Source: Sediminibacterium ginsengisoli
GTDB lineage: Bacteria > Bacteroidota > Bacteroidia > Chitinophagales > Chitinophagaceae
DNA length: 14,750 bases
Direction of reading: 5' to 3'
Assembly: GCA_945860335.1 (NCBI GenBank)
Contig: CAMAQW010000020.1
Coordinates: 1-14,750, forward strand
Below are positions 6,588 to 13,592 of the stretch, one piece after another. The position numbers and the translations under genes were made by a program. The notes beneath the pieces are model-generated. The model did no database searches. It saw only the letters and a list, made by a program, of their open reading frames with translations, and was not told where the DNA came from. Every line of letters begins with the position of its first letter. Positions within the stretch are counted from its first letter, which is position 1.

Positions 6588-6857
6588 CTACCAGCTCGCC
6601 TTTTTTACACCAGGAATCATTCCGTTAAGCGCCATATCACGGAACATAATTCTTGAGAGACCAAAGTATCTCATATATCCTTTAGGACGACCGGTTAATT
6701 GACAACGGTTTTTTAAGCGAACAGGAGACGCATTTTTAGGAAGAAGGTCAAGAGCTGCATAATCACCTGCCTCTTTTAAAGCGGCACGCTTTTCTGCAAA
6801 TTTAGCGACCATTTTCTCGCGCTTTCTTTGTCTGGCTTTTACTGATTCTTTTGCCAT
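6588..6857 (-). CDS. rpsN: 30S ribosomal protein S14, zinc-independent long form (uS14)
   Basis: A 30S head protein with S3 and S10. It has 89 residues, beginning MAKESVKARQRKREKMVAKF and ending with the signature KNRCQLTGRPKGYMRYFGLSR (landmark at about 49-69) and PGVKKASW. Only one Cys (C52) is present, so the CxxC pairs of the short zinc-binding form are missing. This is the zinc-free form, which does not depend on zinc supply. It is in its usual place between rplE and rpsH. Confidence 0.97.
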   Translation of the reverse strand: MAKESVKARQRKREKMVAKFAEKRAALKEAGDYAALDLLPKNASPVRLKNRCQLTGRPKGYMRYFGLSRIMFRDMALNGMIPGVKKASW

Positions 6858-6933
6858 GTTTTATTTATTTGGGTTTGAGTAGGTTCCGGTGATTGCGTTA
6901 TTACAAAGCCGGCTGCTACCAGTTTTTTTTTAA

Positions 6934-7509
6934 TTAGTTAGTTTCTTTTTTGGTTCCCTTGAATGGCATACCTAATTCTTTTAATAACTCATACGCTTCT
7001 TCGTTGGTTTGCGCAGTTGTTACAAAAGTGATATCCATACCAGTGATCTTTGTGATTTTATCGATATCGATTTCAGGGAAAATGATTTGCTCAGTAACAC
7101 CTAATGTATAGTTGCCACGGCCATCAAAAGCCTTATCGCTAATACCTTTGAAATCACGTACACGTGGAAGTGCAACAGATACTAAACGATCCAAAAATTC
7201 GTACATTTTCTCACCTCTTAAAGTTACGCGAGCTCCAATTGGCATACCCTTACGTAATTTAAAGTTTGAGATATCTTTTTTAGACATGGTAGGAACAGCT
7301 TTCTGACCAGTGATCATTACTAACTCATCTACAGCGATGTCAATTAATTTCTTATCGTTTACCGCACCATTAACGCCACGGTTGATACAAATTTTTTCTA
7401 ATTTAGGAGCTTGCATAACAGTTTTGTATGCAAACTTTTTCATTAAAGCAGGGATCACTTCTTTAGTGTACTTGTCTGCTAATCTTGGAGTATATTTTAC
7501 TGTGCTCAT
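6934..7509 (-). CDS. rplE: 50S ribosomal protein L5 (uL5)
   Basis: Binds 5S rRNA and contacts the P-site tRNA from the central protuberance. It has 191 residues, slightly longer than E. coli L5 (179). Key segments are APKLEKICINRGVNGAV (about 34-50, corresponding to the PROSITE L5 region), GQKAVPT, then KLRKGMPIGARVTLRG and RVRDFKGIS. GVTEQIIFPEI follows, and the C-terminus is GMPFKGTKKETN. The ATG (7509-7507) overlaps the rplX stop as TAATG, so ribosomes finishing L24 can restart on L5. Confidence 0.97.
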   Translation of the reverse strand: MSTVKYTPRLADKYTKEVIPALMKKFAYKTVMQAPKLEKICINRGVNGAVNDKKLIDIAVDELVMITGQKAVPTMSKKDISNFKLRKGMPIGARVTLRGEKMYEFLDRLVSVALPRVRDFKGISDKAFDGRGNYTLGVTEQIIFPEIDIDKITKITGMDITFVTTAQTNEEAYELLKELGMPFKGTKKETN

Positions 7510-7847
7510 TATTTAATTACCTCCCCTGATTTTTTAGATACACGAACTAATTTACCATTCTCGCGTGTACGCGTAGCTTTGGTAGGTTGACTCGTTTTAG
7601 CGTCCCATAACATAATGTTACTAATGTTAATAGGGGCTTCAACTTTAACGATACCACCTTTTGTATTTTGTGCAGAAGGTTTCGTATGTTTTGTAACGAT
7701 ATTAACGCCTTCTACTACTACACGGCCTTTATCTACAATAACTTCTAACACCTTACGAGGCTTTTTCAAGTCCTTGTCATCACCGGCGATTACCACAACG
7801 GTATCCCCTTTTTTGATGTTGAATTTAGGTTTGAATCTTGTACTCAT
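7509..7847 (-). CDS. rplX: 50S ribosomal protein L24 (uL24)
   Basis: An assembly-initiating 50S protein that binds the 5' domain of 23S rRNA near the exit-tunnel opening. It has 112 residues. The KOW motif is KKGDTVVVIAGDDKD at about 12-26. Then come a second strand region with VEGVNIVTKH (about 46-55) and a basic tail. Length is normal. The stop shares one base with the rplE start (TAATG), the only overlapping gene pair in the window, which suggests translational coupling of L24 and L5. Confidence 0.97.
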   Translation of the reverse strand: MSTRFKPKFNIKKGDTVVVIAGDDKDLKKPRKVLEVIVDKGRVVVEGVNIVTKHTKPSAQNTKGGIVKVEAPINISNIMLWDAKTSQPTKATRTRENGKLVRVSKKSGEVIK

Positions 7848-7882
7848 TGTTTTTAACTTAAACGTCTATTAATGACTTATTA

Positions 7883-8251
7883 TTATAATACTTCTGGAGC
7901 TAATGAAATAATCTTCATGTAACCTGCGTCACGAAGTTCACGAGCTACTGGTCCAAAAATACGTGTACCGCGTGGTTCGTCTGAATTGTTTAACAACACA
8001 ACAGCGTTGTCATCGAAACGGATATAAGAACCATCTTTACGACGTAATTTATTTTTAGTACGCACGATAACTGCTTTAGATACCGTACCTTTTTTAATAC
8101 CGCCTGCAGGGATTGCACTTTTAACAGTTACGACAATTTTATCACCAATTTTGGCGTAATCTTGACCACTGTTACCAAGTACCTTAATACAAAGGACTTC
8201 TTTTGCACCACTGTTATCAGCTACATTCAATCTACTTTCTTGCTGAATCAT
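7883..8251 (-). CDS. rplN: 50S ribosomal protein L14 (uL14)
   Basis: A 50S protein at the subunit interface, in a bridge with 16S rRNA. It has 122 residues, the standard length. It begins MIQQESRLNVADNSGAKEVL. The signature GGIKKGTVSKAVIVRTKN lies at about 51-68, and GTRIFGPVARELRD near the end. It is the first gene of the classical spc operon. Here it follows rpsQ after 118 bases containing a bulged hairpin, with no recognisable promoter, so S10 and spc probably form one transcription unit. Confidence 0.97.
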   Translation of the reverse strand: MIQQESRLNVADNSGAKEVLCIKVLGNSGQDYAKIGDKIVVTVKSAIPAGGIKKGTVSKAVIVRTKNKLRRKDGSYIRFDDNAVVLLNNSDEPRGTRIFGPVARELRDAGYMKIISLAPEVL

Positions 8252-8318
8252 TTTTTTAGCTTTTAGCTGTTAGATCTATCACTTTTTTAGCGACAGAAGA
8301 ATGTTTATTTTTCAGAGG

Positions 8319-8353
8319 CTACAACCGTATAATTACTCATGGACGGTGTGCAG
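8319..8353 (-). promoter_or_regulatory. Bulged hairpin in the rpsQ-rplN spacer
   Basis: On the minus strand CTGCACACCGT (8353-8343) pairs with ACGGTTGTAG (8328-8319), giving ten pairs with one G-U and one bulged C, around a 14-base loop. A separate perfect palindrome, GCCCTAGGGC, lies just after the rpsQ stop (8360-8369). The hairpin sits at the junction between the S10 and spc genes. A regulatory role, such as an r-protein binding site before rplN, is inferred. Confidence 0.4.
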
Positions 8354-8369
8354 CATGAAGCCCTAGGGC

Positions 8370-8630
8370 CTATTTTGCTTTTTCGATAATTTCAACGAGT
8401 CTCCAACGCTTAGTTTTACTAAGTGGACGCGTTTCCATTATTTTTACTACGTCTCCAATACCGCACTCTCCTTTTTCGTCGTGTGCGTGGAACTTTGTTG
8501 TTTTCTTTACGAACTTACCGTAGATAGGGTGTTTTACTTTTCTTTCTACAGCAACTGTAATGGTTTTATCCATTTTATCGCTAGTTACTAGCCCAGTTCT
8601 CGTTTTACGTAAATTTCTTACTTCAGCCAT
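8370..8630 (-). CDS. rpsQ: 30S ribosomal protein S17 (uS17)
   Basis: An early-assembly 30S protein with an OB fold that binds the 5' domain of 16S rRNA. It has 86 residues. It begins MAEVRNLRKTRTGLVTSDKM, with KMDKTITVAVERKVKHPIYG at about 19-38, a long hairpin loop KFVKKTTKFHAHDE, and GIGDVVKIMETRPLSKTKRW (about 57-76, the S17 signature). It is in the standard place after rpmC. Confidence 0.97.
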   Translation of the reverse strand: MAEVRNLRKTRTGLVTSDKMDKTITVAVERKVKHPIYGKFVKKTTKFHAHDEKGECGIGDVVKIMETRPLSKTKRWRLVEIIEKAK

Positions 8631-8659
8631 TGTTTTTTATTTATGGTTTAGATATCCAA

Positions 8660-8875
8660 TTAGATACCCAATTCTTTTTTCTTCAATTGCGTTTTAATAC
8701 GAGCAATGTCTCTACGAAGCGCGCGAATGTTCATCGGGTTTTCGAGTGGAGAAATTGCGTGAGCGAACTCAAGTTTTTTCAATCTTAATTGATCTTCTTG
8801 AATTTTAGCCTGAAGGTCCTGAACGTTCATGTCCTGTAGGCTTTTGTTAAAATCGTATGATGTCTTGTTTGCCAT
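8660..8875 (-). CDS. rpmC: 50S ribosomal protein L29 (uL29)
   Basis: A small helical protein at the exit of the peptide tunnel, next to L23, where trigger factor and SRP dock. It has 71 residues and is almost wholly predicted helical. QDLQAKIQEDQLRLKKLEFA covers about 19-38, followed by the family motif NPMNIRALRRDIARIKTQL (about 46-64). Length is normal. It lies 18 bases after rplP and 29 before rpsQ. Confidence 0.96.
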   Translation of the reverse strand: MANKTSYDFNKSLQDMNVQDLQAKIQEDQLRLKKLEFAHAISPLENPMNIRALRRDIARIKTQLKKKELGI

Positions 8876-8893
8876 TGCAAATTGTATTTAAAA

Positions 8894-9313
8894 TTAAGCT
8901 TGCAAATCCCTTCTAGTAACGAATTTGGTTTTGATAGGTAGCTTTTGAGCCGCTAAGCCCATTGCCTCCTGTGCTACTTGAGCTGTAACACCGTCGCACT
9001 CAAAAATGATGCGTCCTGGTTCAACTACAGCAGCCCAATACTCAGGGTTACCTTTACCTTTACCCATTCTCACCTCTGCAGGCTTATGTGTAATAATTTT
9101 ATCAGGAAATACGCGGATCCACACGTTACCTTCTCTTTTCATAGCACGTGTCATTGCTTGACGAGCAGATTCAATCTGACGGTTTGTTAACCAGATTGGC
9201 TCTAATGCTTTTAAAGCGAATGAACCGAATGAAATGGAAGTGCCACGCTTAGCCACTTCGCGTATGCGGCCTTTTTGCTGCTTCCTGTGTTTACTTCTTT
9301 TAGGCTGTAACAT
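8894..9313 (-). CDS. rplP: 50S ribosomal protein L16 (uL16)
   Basis: A late-assembly 50S protein close to the A-site tRNA and peptidyl-transferase centre. It has 139 residues beginning MLQPKRSKHRKQQKGR. It has SFGSFALKALEPIWLTNRQIE (landmark at about 28-48), WIRVFPDK at 65-72, and RMGKGKGNPEYWAAVVEPG starting at R82. That Arg aligns with R81 of E. coli L16, which is hydroxylated by YcfD/RoxA there. Length is normal, and the place between rpsC and rpmC is standard. Confidence 0.97.
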   Translation of the reverse strand: MLQPKRSKHRKQQKGRIREVAKRGTSISFGSFALKALEPIWLTNRQIESARQAMTRAMKREGNVWIRVFPDKIITHKPAEVRMGKGKGNPEYWAAVVEPGRIIFECDGVTAQVAQEAMGLAAQKLPIKTKFVTRRDLQA

Positions 9314-9366
9314 TTATTTCAATTTGAAAATTCAAAAATTGTCAATTCTTTGTTGTACAAAGGATA

Positions 9367-10158
9367 TTATCCTCTGCGTTCTGGACGAGCACCACCACGG
9401 TTGTTATCTCTTCCACCACCTGGTCTGCGATCATCTCTTCTGTCGCCACCTGGTCTGCGCTCTTCTCCACCTCTTCTTTCGCTCATGTCATTTTTGCCAC
9501 CAACGAAGTTTGGATTTAATTCACGCTTACCAAGAACTTCACCTTTACAGATCCATACTTTGATACCGATTTTACCGTAAACGGTTTGTGCAAATACGTT
9601 TGCATAATCGATATCCATACGGAAAGTATGTAGAGGTACACGACCTTGTTTAAATTCTTCAGAACGTGCGATTTCTGCGCCGCCTAAACGACCGCTTAAT
9701 TTTACTTTGATACCTTCTGCACCCATACGTAAAGTAGAGGCAATAGACATTTTAGTAGCACGCTTAAAGTTGATACGATTTTCGATTTGACGAGCAATTG
9801 TATCTCCTACGATTTGTGCGTCTAATTCTGGACGACGAATCTCTAGGATGTTAATTTGAACATCATCTTTTTTCGTTAAGTTTTTCAACTCTTCTTTGAT
9901 ACGATCAACTTCTCCACCGCCTTTACCGATGATGATACCAGGCTTAGAGGTATGTATCGTTACAATTAACTTACCAAGGGTACGCTCAATTACGATTTTA
10001 GCGATACCGCCCTTGTTGATACGGGCATTTAGGTAAGTACGGATCTTATGATCCTCAATCAACTTATTAGCATAGTCTTTTTTAGAACCATACCAGTTGC
10101 TGTCCCATCCGCGGATGATACCTAACCTGTTACCAATTGGATTTGCTTTCTGACCCAT
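9367..10158 (-). CDS. rpsC: 30S ribosomal protein S3 (uS3) with an Arg/Gly-rich C-terminal tail
   Basis: A 30S head protein lining the mRNA entry tunnel, with S4/S5-linked helicase activity in E. coli. It has 263 residues (E. coli: 233). It begins MGQKANPIGNRLGIIRGWDS. The KH domain has KPGIIIGKGGGEVDRIKEEL at about 73-92. The C-terminal domain has GRLGGAEIARSEEFKQGRVP (about 157-176) and ends around LNPNFVGGK. Beyond about residue 220 is a low-complexity tail with 13 Arg in the last 44 residues and many Gly, Asp and Glu. It contains RRPGG twice, ten residues apart. The tail is probably disordered. It is in frame, uses the same strand and ends in a normal TAA, so it is not a frameshift artefact. 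Confidence 0.97.
   Translation of the reverse strand: MGQKANPIGNRLGIIRGWDSNWYGSKKDYANKLIEDHKIRTYLNARINKGGIAKIVIERTLGKLIVTIHTSKPGIIIGKGGGEVDRIKEELKNLTKKDDVQINILEIRRPELDAQIVGDTIARQIENRINFKRATKMSIASTLRMGAEGIKVKLSGRLGGAEIARSEEFKQGRVPLHTFRMDIDYANVFAQTVYGKIGIKVWICKGEVLGKRELNPNFVGGKNDMSERRGGEERRPGGDRRDDRRPGGGRDNNRGGARPERRG
9416..9459 (-). repeat. Short direct repeat inside the rpsC tail
   Basis: A 14-base unit (CCACCTGGTCTGCG on the plus strand) occurs at 9416-9429 and 9446-9459. The units are 30 bases (ten codons) apart and encode the repeated RRPGG of the S3 tail. The exact identity at DNA level suggests recent tandem duplication or slippage in the tail. Confidence 0.7.
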
Positions 10159-10173
10159 ATAGTGGTTTTACAA

Positions 10174-10518
10174 TTAGTTTTTAGAATCTACGATTAATGT
10201 TACATGATTGCTGCGCTTACGAACTCTGTAACCGCGGCCTTGTGGAGCTGGACGCATGCGTTTTAAAACACGGCCACCGTCTACAAATACAGTTTTTACA
10301 ATCAAGCTGCTATCTGCAGCACTTGCGCCATTGTTTTTTTGTTCCCAGTTGTTGATGGCACTTTTTAGCAATTTAGCCAAAGGCACTGCGTTGTGCTGTG
10401 GGTGGAATTCTAGAATCGCCAAAGCTTTTTCTACTTCCATTCCACGGATCACATCAGCAAGCAAACGCATTTTGCGCGGCCCTGTTGGATAATTGTTCAG
10501 TTTAGCTACTGCTTCCAT
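10174..10518 (-). CDS. rplV: 50S ribosomal protein L22 (uL22)
   Basis: A 50S protein whose long beta-hairpin lines the peptide exit tunnel and is a site of macrolide-resistance changes. It has 114 residues: PTGPRKMRLLADVIRGMEVE at about 11-30, then ALAILEFHPQ. The hairpin and C-terminal signature fall in VDGGRVLKRMRPAPQGRGYR (about 79-98), ending SNHVTLIVDSKN. The gene is in the usual place between rpsS and rpsC. The 50-base spacer before it holds a perfect 9-bp inverted repeat. Confidence 0.97.
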   Translation of the reverse strand: MEAVAKLNNYPTGPRKMRLLADVIRGMEVEKALAILEFHPQHNAVPLAKLLKSAINNWEQKNNGASAADSSLIVKTVFVDGGRVLKRMRPAPQGRGYRVRKRSNHVTLIVDSKN

Positions 10519-10538
10519 TTCTTTTTAGTTTGACGTTT

Positions 10539-10561
10539 GAAGTAAACTTAACGTTTACTTC
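10539..10561 (-). promoter_or_regulatory. Perfect inverted repeat in the rplV leader
   Basis: GAAGTAAAC (10561-10553 on the minus strand) and GTTTACTTC (10547-10539) form a perfect 9-bp stem with a 5-base loop, 20 bases upstream of the rplV ATG. No U-tract follows, so it is not a terminator. It may be a translation-control hairpin or an RNase processing site within the S10 transcript. Confidence 0.45.
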
Positions 10562-10568
10562 TTACTGT

Positions 10569-10838
10569 TTATTTTTTAGTTCCTGCGTGTCCTCTGAAGT
10601 TACGAGTAGGTGAAAATTCACCCAATTTGTGACCTACCATGAATTCTGTTACATACACTGGAATAAATTTATTTCCATTGTGTACTGCAAAAGTGTGGCC
10701 TACAAAATCAGGAGTGATTGTACTTCTACGACTCCAAGTTTTGATCACGCCTTTCTTTGCTGAACCATCATTGATCGCTAAAACCTTTGTTTCAAGGTTG
10801 GCATCAACGTAAGGACCTTTTTTAATCGAACGACCCAT
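10569..10838 (-). CDS. rpsS: 30S ribosomal protein S19 (uS19)
   Basis: A 30S head protein that contacts S13 and the A-site tRNA region. It has 89 residues beginning MGRSIKKGPYVDANLETKV. It has TWSRRSTITPDFVGHTFAVH at about 35-54 and the signature VTEFMVGHKLGEFSPTRNFRG (landmark at about 63-83), ending HAGTKK. Length is normal. It lies between rplB and rplV, as in nearly all S10 operons. Confidence 0.97.
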   Translation of the reverse strand: MGRSIKKGPYVDANLETKVLAINDGSAKKGVIKTWSRRSTITPDFVGHTFAVHNGNKFIPVYVTEFMVGHKLGEFSPTRNFRGHAGTKK

Positions 10839-10892
10839 ATTTATGAGTTAATTGAGTTATGATAAATATTATAATTTGAAAATGACTTTTAA

Positions 10893-11732
10893 TTATTTAG
10901 CGAGCTTTTTACCGTCTCTGCGTTGGATAATTAATTTATCACTTCCTTTTCCTTTTGTTCTTGTTTTTTCACCTTTTGCATACTTACCAGTTCTGCTGCG
11001 TGGGTGACCACCTGAAGCTCTACCTTCACCACCTCCCATCGGGTGATCTACTGGGTTCATGGCAACACCACGAACACGAGGGCGAATACCTTTCCAACGA
11101 TTCTTACCGGCTTTACCAGCAGTTTCGAGGTTGTGATCGCTATTTGAAACCACACCAACTGTTGCATAACAATTGATAAGAACTTTACGAAGTTCGCCAG
11201 AAGGCATTTTTAACACACCGTACTTTTCTTCTTTGTTTGCAAGCTGTGCAGATCCACCAGCACTGCGCACCATCTTACCACCTTGACCAGGTTGTAATTC
11301 GATGTTGTGAATAGTGGTACCTAATGGCATGCTCTTTAAAGGAAGTGCGTTACCTAATTCTGGAGCAACAGCGTCACCAGCAATAACAGTAGCACCTACT
11401 TGTAAACCTTGTGGAGCAATGATGTAACGCTTTTCTCCGTCGGTGTATTGTAATAAAGCAATAAACGCTGTACGGTTTGGATCGTACTCAATTGATACTA
11501 CAGTAGCTGCGATATCACGCTTGTCTCTTTTGAAATCAACAATACGATAATGGTGCTTGCTTCCACCGCCCATGTAACGCATTACACGACGACCTTGGAA
11601 GTTACGGCCAGCCGTTTTCTTCTGTGGTTCTAACAAACTCTTTTCAGGTTTGTTGGTGGTGATTTCAGCATAAGCATTTCCAATTCTCCAGCGAGTTCCG
11701 GCGGTAATTGGTTTGTACTTTTTAAGTGGCAT
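10893..11732 (-). CDS. rplB: 50S ribosomal protein L2 (uL2)
   Basis: One of the most conserved 50S proteins, needed for subunit joining and peptidyl-transferase activity. It has 279 residues. The N-terminal OB-fold region spans about 40-120 and includes GGGSKHHYRIVDFKR (about 55-69). The SH3-like domain follows, then the C-terminal signature MNPVDHPMGGGEGRASGGHP (about 225-244). The second His of the E. coli motif DHPHGGGE is Met here, a change I associate with Bacteroidota L2. The basic tail is RTKGKGSDKLIIQRRDGKK. Neighbours rplW and rpsS are in standard order. Confidence 0.97.
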   Translation of the reverse strand: MPLKKYKPITAGTRWRIGNAYAEITTNKPEKSLLEPQKKTAGRNFQGRRVMRYMGGGSKHHYRIVDFKRDKRDIAATVVSIEYDPNRTAFIALLQYTDGEKRYIIAPQGLQVGATVIAGDAVAPELGNALPLKSMPLGTTIHNIELQPGQGGKMVRSAGGSAQLANKEEKYGVLKMPSGELRKVLINCYATVGVVSNSDHNLETAGKAGKNRWKGIRPRVRGVAMNPVDHPMGGGEGRASGGHPRSRTGKYAKGEKTRTKGKGSDKLIIQRRDGKKLAK

Positions 11733-11778
11733 TTTCTATTTGTTTAAATGCAGAATTCTCAGCTCTGCGTACTATAAA

Positions 11779-12078
11779 TTAAATATTTGCGTATAAGTCA
11801 ATTGTTTCGCCTTCGGCAACAGTAACGAATGCTTTTTTATAAGCAGACTTCATACCTTGAATAAAACCAGCTTTTGTATAGCGTGCTTTATTTTTACCTG
11901 GAGCAACAGCAGTGTTCACATCTACAACATTTACACCATAGAAAGTTTCTACTGCTTTTTTAATTTCTAATTTGTTGGCCTTACGATCTACTTTAAAAGC
12001 ATACTTTCTCAAAGTTTCTTGTTGAGCATTTGCTTTTTCAGTTAATATAGGCTTTATCAATACGTCGGTCGGTTTCAT
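11779..12078 (-). CDS. rplW: 50S ribosomal protein L23 (uL23)
   Basis: The tunnel-exit protein that docks trigger factor and SRP. It has 99 residues. It begins MKPTDVLIKPILTEKANAQQ, with the L23 pattern KANKLEIKKAVETFYGVNV at about 33-51, then NTAVAPGKNKARYTKAGFI and YKKAFVTVAEGETIDLY. Length is normal. It lies 30 bases after rplD and 46 before rplB. Confidence 0.96.
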   Translation of the reverse strand: MKPTDVLIKPILTEKANAQQETLRKYAFKVDRKANKLEIKKAVETFYGVNVVDVNTAVAPGKNKARYTKAGFIQGMKSAYKKAFVTVAEGETIDLYANI

Positions 12079-12108
12079 TTTATTTGTGTTGAAACGTTTC
12101 TAAAATTA

Positions 12109-12741
12109 TTATGCTGCTGCTTCCTCTTCTGTGAAGATTTTAGCAGTTGCTTCTGTGATTACTAATACGTCAGCGTTCATGATTTCGTAAGTGTTGATGT
12201 CAGCTAATAAACTGCTAGCAACATTAGGAACGTTACGTGTGCTTAGGTATAAATTATCATTGTATTCAGGTAAAACAAACAAAGACTTTTTATTAGAAAG
12301 GCTTAAGTTTTTCATCACCTCTACTAATGTTTTTGTTTTAGGAACATCCATTGTGATGTCTTCAACAACAACGATTGCATTTTCTTTTGCTTTGTAACTT
12401 AAAGCAGAAAGTTTAGCAAGGTCTTTTACTTTACGATTTAATTTGAAATCGTAAGAGTGTGGTTTTGGACCAAAAATGGTACCACCACCCTTGTATAATG
12501 GGTTACGGATATTACCCTTACGAGCACCACCCGTTCCTTTTTGCTTATGTAACTTACGGCTAGCACCTTGTACTTCTGCACGTGTTTTAACTTTGTGCGT
12601 ACCAGTACGGCCCGCAGCCAAATATTGCTTTACAGCCAGATAGATCACGTGATCATTTGGCTCGATACCGAAAATCTCAGCTGGTAATTCTACCGTTCTG
12701 CCGGTTTTCTGTCCTTTTATATTTAATACATCTACTTGCAT
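12109..12741 (-). CDS. rplD: 50S ribosomal protein L4 (uL4)
   Basis: An early-assembly 50S protein whose extended loop reaches the exit-tunnel constriction; in E. coli it also represses its own S10 operon. It has 210 residues. The loop region is about 65-100: KTRAEVQGASRKLHKQKGTG, then GARKGNIRNPLYKGGGTIFG. The C-terminal domain has NAIVVVEDI, and near the end NADVLVITEATAKIFTEEEA. Length is close to E. coli (201). It lies 22 bases after rplC. If L4 regulates here, its target cannot be a long leader before rpsJ, which is only about 25 bases; the rplC leader is the better candidate. Confidence 0.97.
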   Translation of the reverse strand: MQVDVLNIKGQKTGRTVELPAEIFGIEPNDHVIYLAVKQYLAAGRTGTHKVKTRAEVQGASRKLHKQKGTGGARKGNIRNPLYKGGGTIFGPKPHSYDFKLNRKVKDLAKLSALSYKAKENAIVVVEDITMDVPKTKTLVEVMKNLSLSNKKSLFVLPEYNDNLYLSTRNVPNVASSLLADINTYEIMNADVLVITEATAKIFTEEEAAA

Positions 12742-12763
12742 GGTAATTTTGAATTAGGTGTGA

Positions 12764-13381
12764 TTACTTCTGGATTAAAACGATAGAACCATTGTGACCA
12801 GGTACTGAACCAGTAACTAGGATATAATTCTTTTCTGGGAAAATTTTAACCACTTTAAGACCCTTCATTTTAACACGGTCTCCACCCATACGGCCGGCCA
12901 TTCTCATGCCCTTGAATACGCGTGCTGGATAAGAAGAACCACCGATAGATCCTGGTGCGCGTTGACGATCGTGCTGACCGTGTGATGCTTCACCAACACC
13001 AGAAAATCCATGGCGCTTTACAACACCTTGGAAACCTTTACCCTTAGTGGTACCAACTATTTCAACTTCGTCACCTTCAGAAAAAATATCCAAAGTAACG
13101 GTCTCGCCTAGTTGCTTTTCTATAGAATAATTACGGAATTCTTTTACGAATTTCTTAGCTGAAGTTTGGGCTTTTGCGTAGTGATTAAGCTCGGCTTTAG
13201 TAGCGTGCTTGTCTTTTTTGTCGCCAAATGCTAGTTGAAGTGCAGTGTACCCATCAATATCTTGGGTTTTCACTTGAGTTACGGTACATGGACCAGCTTC
13301 GATAATGGTACAAGCAGTTTGCTTGCCATCTTCTTGGAAGATGCTGGTCATCCCGATTTTTTTACCAATAATTCCTTTCAT
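12764..13381 (-). CDS. rplC: 50S ribosomal protein L3 (uL3)
   Basis: An assembly-initiating 50S protein reaching into the peptidyl-transferase centre. From the ATG at 13381 it has 205 residues and begins MKGIIGKKIGMTSIFQEDGK, matching the family start. The frame extends eight codons upstream to another ATG (13405), but those codons match no L3 start and overlap a small hairpin. The core contains KGKGFQGVVKRHGF (about 113-126), SHGQHDRQRAPGSIGGSSYP (about 132-151) and RVFKGMRMAGRMGG. The loop that carries the methylated Gln (Q150) in E. coli reads GSIGGSSYP here, with no Gln, so PrmB-type methylation is not expected. It follows rpsJ after an unusually long 331-base spacer. Confidence 0.97.
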   Translation of the reverse strand: MKGIIGKKIGMTSIFQEDGKQTACTIIEAGPCTVTQVKTQDIDGYTALQLAFGDKKDKHATKAELNHYAKAQTSAKKFVKEFRNYSIEKQLGETVTLDIFSEGDEVEIVGTTKGKGFQGVVKRHGFSGVGEASHGQHDRQRAPGSIGGSSYPARVFKGMRMAGRMGGDRVKMKGLKVVKIFPEKNYILVTGSVPGHNGSIVLIQK

Positions 13382-13518
13382 CGTGTTGCGGTTTATGCCC
13401 CGCATAGGTTATAGAGGACATCCTGCCGATGAAAGCGGGATTCAATCCTTGTTTGCCACCGACCTTTTCCTTTGTTTTCAATATGTTGTAAAAACAATTG
13501 AAGCGGAAGTACCGGTAG

Positions 13519-13544
13519 TAAACAAACCTCGAAGGGCCTGTTTA
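13519..13544 (-). promoter_or_regulatory. 10-bp hairpin in the rpsJ-rplC spacer
   Basis: On the minus strand TAAACAGGCC (13544-13535) pairs with GGTTTGTTTA (13528-13519), with two G-U pairs, around a CTTCGA loop. It lies 138 bases before the L3 start and 7 bases after the larger 11-bp hairpin. No U-tract follows, so it is unlikely to terminate. Confidence 0.5.
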
Positions 13545-13551
13545 TATGTAT

Positions 13552-13592
13552 GATTTACTTGCTTTATGCAAGCAAACCTTTTTATTTTTATC
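13552..13592 (+). terminator. 11-bp hairpin with a U-tract only on the plus strand
   Basis: GATTTACTTGC (13552-13562) pairs with GCAAGCAAACC (13568-13578) around a 5-base loop. On the plus strand CCTTTTTATTTTTATC follows directly, giving the form of an intrinsic terminator for plus-strand transcripts. The stem as written on the plus strand has two non-canonical A-C positions that become G-U pairs on the minus strand. The minus-strand hairpin (GGTTTGCTTGC/GCAAGTAAATC) is therefore more stable and may be the functional form. No plus-strand gene is evident, so the terminator reading is tentative. Confidence 0.3.

Noticed and set aside
8321..8335. TACGGTTG resembling a -7 element before rplN
   Set aside because: It lacks an upstream TTG at proper spacing and forms part of the bulged hairpin.
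9234..9580. Plus-strand frames opposite rplP and the rpsC tail
   Set aside because: They are low-complexity His/Leu/Pro-rich shadows of the Arg/Gly-rich S3 tail.
13382..13405. Eight-codon N-terminal extension of L3 from an upstream ATG
   Set aside because: The residues do not fit L3, and the canonical MKGIIGKKIGM start is at 13381; the extension also overlaps a small hairpin.
13305..13553. 82-codon plus-strand frame across the rplC start and spacer
   Set aside because: It overlaps conserved rplC sequence antisense, has no recognisable domain and no convincing promoter.
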